Origin: Semisulcospira habei
Lineage: Eukaryota; Mollusca; Gastropoda; Semisulcospiridae
Direction: 5' to 3'
Length of the DNA stretch: 64,000 nucleotides
Assembly (NCBI GenBank): GCA_036245525.1
Contig: BTPG01000007.1
Span: 123,625,117 to 123,689,116, forward strand
The position numbers and the translations under genes were made by a program. Under the pieces are notes generated by a model, which was not told where the DNA came from, did no database searches, and saw only the letters and a program-made list of their open reading frames with translations. Shown here piece after piece: positions 9,057 through 18,000 of the stretch. How positions within the stretch are numbered: the first letter of the stretch is position 1; the number at the start of each line of letters is the position of its first letter.

Positions 9057-12000
9057 TTCCCGAAAACTTGGTTCGTTCAACGACCCAAAACCAACACCGT
9101 CCAAGAAACATGGATACACATTGGTCTCAGCAAGAGGCATAGATCCTCATGAGCCCCCGCGACTGCGGGGGCTCATGAGGCTCTATGTCTCTTGGACTTG
9201 GCTCGTGTTCACGTCTTTCTCGGCAGTGAAGGAGTTAAAGGCCACCGTTTCAGTGGATCTAGCCACTAGGTAATGGTCTTTACCGACAGGTATTTCTTTT
9301 CCAACATATCACATCCATACGCCAACTTGTCTTGGGAGAGCACCTGTCTTTTAAGACCACTCAAGTTTTTCTTGCAAAACAAAAGTGGTCGCTCAAGATA
9401 GGTGCTACTGTATCAGCTTCTTCTGTGCCACTGTCGTAGAGTTAGTTCAGTGAAGACACTGGAGAAGAAAAAAAAAAAACACGTATTTTTATTATTTTTC
9501 CAGCCCGAGGACTTGCCGGAGGGCTGGCGTCACCAGGAGACGGTTGACGTCATCAGTGACGTGGCCCAGCGCGTGGTGAAGGTGTACATCCGGCGCATGA
9601 GCAGACAGAGGCCCGCCAACATCTACAGCCAGCGGACAGACTATGGCGGCACTGGGTTCGCCTACCACGTTTCCAGAAACGTGGTGAAGGTGAGCCCGGC
9701 TGTTTTAACACGCTATTTCAGTATTTGCCCCCAGTGTGCAAAAGTTACTGGGCCGCCGGTGGCCTGATGGCCTTTTGTGGACAAGAAGCACTAGCTTCAG
9801 CATTACCCCTTTGTTAATACTATTCCGGGTATCGAGGGCATTCAAAACATGCGGTGCATTTTGTATGGAAGGCTTTAAAAATTGCTGATGCAGTCTGTAC
9901 CAATGGAATGCCTGCAAAAAGGCCCCTACACACGTTTGTAACTTTTTCCTTATTGATCCAGATACGCACCAGCATGCACGTGCTGTACAACGTGGAAGAG
10001 GCGCGTGAGGCCACAGTGGAGTTCTCCTTACGCGTGCCTGGCGCGCGCCATCCCACAGTCCTTCGCCTGCAAGGGACAGACCACGAGTTCAACAGCTGCT
10101 CCACCGAGGACTACACCATCATCACCTGTTATCCCACGTCACAGTTTTGTGAGCGCTTGCATCTTTTCACTGATGTCCCGGTTCTCTGGAATGAAAGATT
10201 CTTGACGGAAAGTTACGATGATAACGAAAATAATGCAAAGTTACCGACAGTATGTGGTTCTTTCAATACAATCGTCCGGGACCAGGGTCTTGAGGCCTCT
10301 AGAATGTCGTGCCGGAATGCCTGTCACGTGCATGCAAACATGGCCGCTATCAGGCATCCGCCTTCAGACACGCTGACAGCTGACGTCAAGCCGACAGACC
10401 TCGTTGATGAAGCCTATGTTAACCCCCTTGTACATGCAGCCACCGGTACTGTTTACGGTACCGGTGTCTGCATGCACAGGGGGGTTAACAGCGTCCTGAA
10501 TCCTAAAGAGGGACGTCAGACGTCTGGTGAATACGTCCTTGGAGAAAAACTTCAGGCGTGTAGCGCACTCATGTATGGCGAGAGAACTGTTCGGGATATG
10601 GGCGCACTGGAGCCTGGAGACTATGTAGCCATCATTGCTCACCCGAACGGAGGAGAGAAAGCGTTCTCTGTGGGTCTAGCAGTGGCGCAGGGACGAGACA
10701 GTCACGCTGAAGCTGTGCCAGGACTGCGCGGGAACAAGGAGAAGGATGAGATAACAGGACCTGAACTTGTCAGCGGTACGATACACGATCTCGGAGACGC
10801 CGAGGAGGGACTTGATTGTAGCTCCATTGAAAAGATATCTGCTGCTGATAGAAGCGATGATGGGGGTGATGAAATCAGAAACGACAACGAGGGAAATGGC
10901 TGGACCTGTACTGAAGAACGGTGTCCCGTTGATAGAAGAGCTGATGTGGGTGATGCTAGAAGAAAGAAGTGTTGCCTAAAGACAACACTTTCTTCTGCTG
11001 GCATCGCCCACTCCAACACTGGCACTAGTTCACCGCCTGATTTTATGGCAAGACTCGCCCACTGCAACACTGATACCAAGTCCCCAGGGTATTTTAAGAG
11101 CAGGAGAGATAGAATCTACCACACGCACACCACCCACGGCTGTAGTGGGGCGCCTGTCCTCCTGCTCAAGCGATCCCTGCGCGTACCTATCGTGGACAAC
11201 TGTCAGCATTCCGGGACTTGCTACTTCAGGGACGGTACCAGTCTAGGTTTCGCTACCTGTTTTGCGCCAGAACCAGAAAGCATCGCTCAGTCTGTGTGCA
11301 TTTCACAGCCCATTTCTGCCAGCCTGGTCGGATTCAGCAGAAGAGTCGAACAACAATGCGAAGAATGTTATAGAACACCCAGCCGCGGTGCCTCCACTTG
11401 CTTTGCGCCCGTCGAGCTGGGCAACATTACTCGCCGCATGTGCAGTTCACAGTCGATATCTGCCAAAGTATCTGGACTCTGCAGAGGAGGCAAACAGACC
11501 TGCGCAGAACGTGTTGGAACATCTGGCAAAAGGGCGTCTGCCCATACGCCGCGTGCGTCTGAGGACACATTCACGAAGGTTGTTCGCTTGAGGACAGAGA
11601 AATGCTGTAACGTGGAGTGTATGAAAGTTGGAGGCGTGGACCCTCACAAACGGCCCCCACGCTCTCGTGAACATCAGTGTATCGCGTCAATGCAGCACCA
11701 ACTTTCACGTCACCCGCAGACACACGAAAAAAACGACGTCAGCTCGATAGGCCACACCCCACAAAGCACGCCACCGATTGTGTTAGAACGAATGAATAAG
11801 ACTCGTGCCGATGAAACAGCTCCAAGTTTCTATTCGCAAGACCAGGGAAGCTTAGTACCAGCGCTCAGCACTACAAGTGAATATTTTCTCACATGCGCGG
11901 CACGCTTCATTGAGATGTCCGTCCATGACCTGTCCAGCCAGAATGTTCTGTACAGACCTGACGTCAACCCCGCGCCTATTCCAATAGGCTACTATTTACT

Positions 12001-15000
12001 CGAAGGAGGAGCAGGTCACACTCGGGGTCAGGGTCAGGGTCGAGCCTCACAGATGACAAGGGCACAACGGTCCGCACAAACGCCGAACATTCCGTCCAGA
12101 CCTCGGTTTGTCAACATCAACCGAGCGCTGAGTTTTGCGGACTTTGTGCCAAATTTCACCAGTCTGAACGCCAACGGCAACTCTTCCAACAGAACGAGTC
12201 CAGCTGAAGACACACGACGCGGGGACGGCGAGGGGCAGGAGACTGAGTCAAGAACATACAGTCAGGTCATTGCGTCCCGGTCGTCCTCAGCGGAAAAGGA
12301 CGACAGCGTCAGAGTTCGTCACACGTGGACTTCGGTCCGTAAACGACGAAAAAACTGCAAACCCAGCCAGGGTCTGACAGAACCGCGAGTAGGCAGGCAG
12401 CATAAAGAGCCGTCAGACCAAATTGGCCTGACGTCTCTCCATGCTGCCTGCCTACCCAGTGCAAGGAGGTCTCTGTTTGAACGAGCCACACTGGACATTT
12501 CTAAGACCTCCAAAATAGACGGCATAAGGTCTGATTATAGCCGATCACAGTCAAACAACGGGAGCGAGAATCTGAGTGTATCGAGCCGCTCTCCTTCACC
12601 CGACCACCTTGGCAATAACCCAAAACCCACAACGTCAGCGACACATCAGCTGAGAAACTGCCACCGTCTGCCGGACATACGGGCTGCCTTCTCTACATCA
12701 AAGTCCACGAGCATATCCCCGGCAGGTTTCAGAGATGAAGCCATGTCCAGCGCGGACTCAGCGAGTCAGAGGTCTGACTGCACTGATTATTTCCTTCGCC
12801 ACACTGATTACCTTCTACGATCTGCTACGCGTAGCAGATCGAAGGAGGTAACCAGTGTGGGGTCTGATCTAAACATGGACAGCAGTACGGACTGGCCCGT
12901 CCTATCACAGCCTGAATCCACGAACTCTTCGCTCAAGAGAACGTGTTTATCTCGCACAGCGTCACCCAGGACTTCCATCAGCAGCAGTTCGGACTTTTCT
13001 GTGATGTCCCAATCTGACTCCACAATCTCATCACGCGAAAGAACCTCATCCTGTCTCACTACGTCGTCAAGAGCGTCGAGCTGTGTCGACGATGCTGACA
13101 TAGAGTCCTTAGAATCATCTACGGATGACGATTACATATCTACAACAACTGCACCTAAGGTTCTTCAATCCGGAAATGCGTCTGTTGAGAGCGCTGACGA
13201 AACAGTCACGAAGATGAAGACATCATTCAGGGCAGCAAGTTTGTGGAGGGTCGCACGCGAGTCACTTGACACTACAAGCTCCCAGACATGCGCCCACGAA
13301 CCTTCTCAAAGTCCTCAGCAGAGACCTCGAAGCCCTCAGCAAGGACCTTCGCAAAATTCACAAGCAAAGGCTCCGTTGTGTGTAAGAGAGCAGGGACTGC
13401 AGCCAACAATATCAAGTTCTTCCACATGCCCTCAGCCGCACATGGAGAAAGTCGTCTCAGCGCAGCCACCACGGCGTTCAAAGCTTCTTCGTCAGCGCCC
13501 TGCGTCGCTACCGAAGCTTGCGGACATTCACTGGCCTCTTACTGATGTCTCAGCTAAAGAAAGTCGCAAGAGATTGACACGACAGGATGAGTCCGATACT
13601 CTACAGACATCAGTACCTGCTGAACGGCCCACTATAGCGGGCTGGACAGCAGATACTGATGTCTTTAGTGAGCTAACAAGGCTAGGATCTTTTGGTGACG
13701 CTAGCACCCCGAGTACAGCAAAACCCTCACCAGTCATAACCCCCTACTCCGCCTTGAAAACAGTGTGTCACCTGGACGGAACCTCCAACTTCTTTGTCTT
13801 TCCGTCCATCCATGACCCTGAGCATGACGAGACTCTTGCACTAAAGCCGTCACGCGAAACGACTGCACCACTGAATACGTCTGATCTTGTGCACGAAAAT
13901 AGTCTCCTATTGAAAACATCAGACTCTGAACAGAGATGGGTTTTTACTACGAAGACGTCGGACTCTGAAAACGAACAAACTGTCACGTTGAAGATGGCAG
14001 ACTTTACTCACGAAAAGAATTTAACACAGGAGACGCCAGACCCTAAATACGAAGAAATGTTGACACTAGAGACGTCTGACTTGGAAACAAGTAACACTTT
14101 CGAGCAGCGTACGTGTGATATCGACTGCTCGGAAGAAAGGCAGGACGCTGTCTGTAGTTCATCTCTAGAACACGAGCAAACGTTCTGGTGGAAATCCACT
14201 AACGCTACTTCGAACAATGAAGATGAAGAGTCTGAAGAAGTTGCTAACATGTTCCGTTTGGGCGATAAACCGAATACTGGAACAAAAATGTCACCCATGA
14301 CTGAAGCCAGTGACAGACATACGGATGCGCACACCAAGCTGCCTTTGAATGATTACCTTGAACAAAGCGACAGCCCTTACACACCTCTAGCCACTATGTC
14401 ACCAAGTAGTGCTGCAAGCAATGCTGTACAAACGCTCTGCCCCGACACGTTGACATTTCTCAAAAGGTACAGTACTACTGAAAACACCCTGCCTCTTGAC
14501 CCCATAGACACAGATTCCGGGCTGAACACGCCAGAAGACATAGTAGACTCTGAATACATTACCTCAACTGCAACGGCTTCTGAAATCGACAGCTGCTGCG
14601 ATCTTGCTTCGTTTTTCTCCGACACAAGTCTCTGTGATACAAGTCTCTATGAGCACGACTTTGATGAAGAGCTTGAAGCGCCCACAGACAAGGTGTCGGT
14701 TGACAGAAGAATAAGCAAGGAATACACTTGTTCAGAACACGCACATCAGTTTCGACACGAACAGTCAGCTTCGCTAGCGAAGCTGACTGATCGTGTCGAG
14801 ACTGATATGCGGGTACTACGGTTGGAATCGCCGACCAGCAAAGGCACAGCGACGGAAGTGCTCAACACTGCAGCGTGCGACTGGTCATCGTCATCACGCA
14901 GCATTGTAGAATCCCACGACAGTAAGAAACGCTACTTCGGCTCTGCAACACTGAAGAGAGCGCAGCTGAGAGCTCTCGTGAAGGTGCACCGGGAACTTGA

Positions 15001-18000
15001 CCCGCCCGAAGATAACAAGACAAAAGCAACATCTCCGCTCATATTCACTGCAGATGGTTCTGACCTTTGGGACTGGTCGACTCTGGTCCCCGAGAGACTG
15101 GATTCAGGCTCGGGCCATCTCAGCTTGGAGCTCCCTCGGAATGTGATCGTCAGACCGCTTCAAAGGGGAAAAAGCATTTCAGCAGGAATCTACAAACTTT
15201 TGCGCAGTGAATCGGACGAATGCTCATTCCATGAGGAGGCGCATTGTACACGGGCAGACCAGCAAGTCCCGATTCAAAGTACAGTGGACTATCTCGCAGA
15301 CTGTCGGTCTCTCTGGCCCCCAGGCACATTTACAGAGCCCGCACAACAAAGACCAGCGCGTGCGATCCTCGGCCCGACGTACGCCCCTCAGCCTCAGTTA
15401 CATGCAGCATCCACAGCCCCGTACCAATATGGCAATGGCCAAGTCGTCGGACCCATGCAGTTTCCCCGTTTCCAGGTAGACAGGTCTTTCCAACACGACA
15501 AGCACTTGCCGGTCCGCTCACAAATCTCCCACAAAGCCATGCCCTGGCACAGGCCTTTCAACTGAACGCTCTCTCAATGGCAAACCCCTTTCTTTTGCTC
15601 GGCGGCCCACTTGCAATGGCAATGCTTCAAAAGCAGAACACGTTGAGCGTGATGGAGCAGAATAAACAGCAAACTGTCCACACACGCATTCAGACATCTG
15701 GAACAACCTTTGGGACACAAAGAGACACTCCCTCAGAGTCCGGTCGCAGTGTGACTGTCCCAAACAAAAGAAAAACTCCTGCCAGGTTGAACCGGTTTAT
15801 GGGAGTGGACGAAAACATGAACCACAAAGATGCCAATGGCTGCTCGTCTCACTTTTCGTTTGAGTTTGACGCTGAGGGATCGCTACTGTTCTCTCGACCT
15901 GAGGCTCCGCCTGAGCCGTACCAGGGACCCACCATCCACAGAGAACTAGAGGTGGACCTGAGTCAGCGGCAGTTTCCGTCGTCAGAAGCTCAGTGGAGCC
16001 TCCATGACTTCATGATGGGTGATGGTGACGAAGATTCAGACGACGTTCTTTATGCCCAGCTGGCCCGTCGCAGGTGTGTTCGGCGTCCCGAAAGTACACA
16101 GCCACAAGACCACACTGGTTACCTCTCTCGATCCTCTACTCATGAAATGCGGCGCGGATCGAGCGAGGTACCCAGTGTGCGAGAAGCTAGCCTAGACGTG
16201 GTTCCAGTCAAGCTGAAGGACTTTCATGACATGGCCATGAAGGATAACGTCTCAGATGATGATCCGTCGGATGTGGACTTAAATCTGATTCAAGCGTCCC
16301 TCCGTTCATTTATCCAGTACGATGAAGCAAGTCAAGACTCCTACATGCAAAGGTACCTCGGCGGATGCGCTGATCACAGCGGGCTATCTGTGAGCAGACA
16401 GTCCAGCCTTGATTCTCATGAGTCATGTAATCACCGAACAGATGGTCAGCATGGTTTCCATGAAATCGTCTCGGACGAAGATGTCTCATGTTACAGTGAA
16501 CCAGTTCAGGACTCGTATTCGCAGATGTACCTTCAAATGCACGACCAGTATCAAAAAGAGAAGAAAATACGGTCTTCAAGAGGCATAGATTCTCACGAGC
16601 CCCCGCAATCTGCGGGGGCTCGTGAGGATCTATGCCTCTTGCAGCCAAGTGTGGATTTTCACCAGCTTCAGAATGTGCTGTCACTTCTACAGCGAGATGC
16701 AGGCAACTTGACCATGCCAGATGATGCATCACAGTACGGCGGAGAGGCTCAAGGCCTGTACACGCAAGCATCCCTCCACTCATGCAATCAGCGTCAAGGG
16801 CCTAGTGTGGAAAGACACCTGAGCGTGCATATGCAGGGGCTTCAGAGTCAGAGGCCAGCTGTTCGGCGTACTTTTCATGATATGCGTGACACCCGTGGCA
16901 TGACTTTGGGTCGTGGAAGATCTGTTCATGTGAGATCAGACTTCCCAGCGCATGTTTCCGGACATAGACTTGGCCAGAGTCAAAACTTCGTCAACCCCCT
17001 CGTTCATACAGCCACCGGTACTGTGAACAGTACCGGTGGCTTCATGCACAAGAGGGTTATGCCCCAGATTCACGCAGCTTCTGTCACGTCATCCAGCGTG
17101 AGTCATCAGTCTTACTTTACGGACGAGGACGTGGTGGACGTCGTGTTAGAAATGGGTCCTGGCTTCAACCTGGACAACTCCGACGTTCCGTCATCTGTGG
17201 CTGACAATCAGTCTGCCAGTTCTCATCAAGCCCTTGGAAGTTCCTTCAGACATCCAATCGCCCACTCTCATCTCGGTGCGCCTTTAGACCCCATGATGTT
17301 TATGGCGGACTGTATGATGTTCAGACCTCCAGGATCACTGCCCTCTGCACCTGAGAGTCCATCCTGGCCAGCACCTGGTCAGTTCTTACGTCCCCAAGGA
17401 GAGAGAAGACTCTCTCAGATTGCAGCTTCGTCCCAAAATAATCCGTTCGCGTCACGGGACAACCAGTCCTGCATTGCAACCCGTACAAGACATAGCACAG
17501 AAACAAACATCCTTACCTCCCAGGACCGCCCGGTCATTTGTGAGCAGCCAGTCTCCATGAGAAAGTTACACAATGGTTCCACCCCTTCCAGCCGCAAGTC
17601 GAGTCCGCTCACCTCCGGCAGTCAGCCTATTCCGCGGATATCCTCTAGTCGTCCAAGTCTGTATTCTCTGCACAGACCGGCATCTACACAGCAACGTTTT
17701 TCTGCTTCCGGGTTGAATCCTTTGGCTCCTGCGTTCATTCCTATTCCGCGGATATCCTCTAGTCGTCCAAGTCTGTATTCTCTGCACAGACCGGCATCTA
17801 CACAGCAACGTTTTCCTGCTTCCGGGTTGAATCCTTTGGCTCCTGCGTTTATTCCAAGCAAACAGCTGACTGAGAGGTGCGAATCGACAGGATGTACTGC
17901 GATGAATCTTCTCGCTGATGTCGCTAGCGCTGCTGGTTCTTCACCGAGCTCTGTGAGGCTTGCTGAAGAACTATCAATGTCAGTGACGGTGACTTCCGCT

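Noticed and set aside
10702..11079. 125-codon antisense ORF in the giant exon
   Set aside because: Shadow of the coding strand; no motif, no splice context.
15166..15172. G GGA AAA heptamer as a -1 ribosomal frameshift site joining the two giant ORFs
   Set aside because: The -1 frame meets a TGA at 15208-15210, before the open part of the second ORF. No slippery heptamer was found in 15211-15475.
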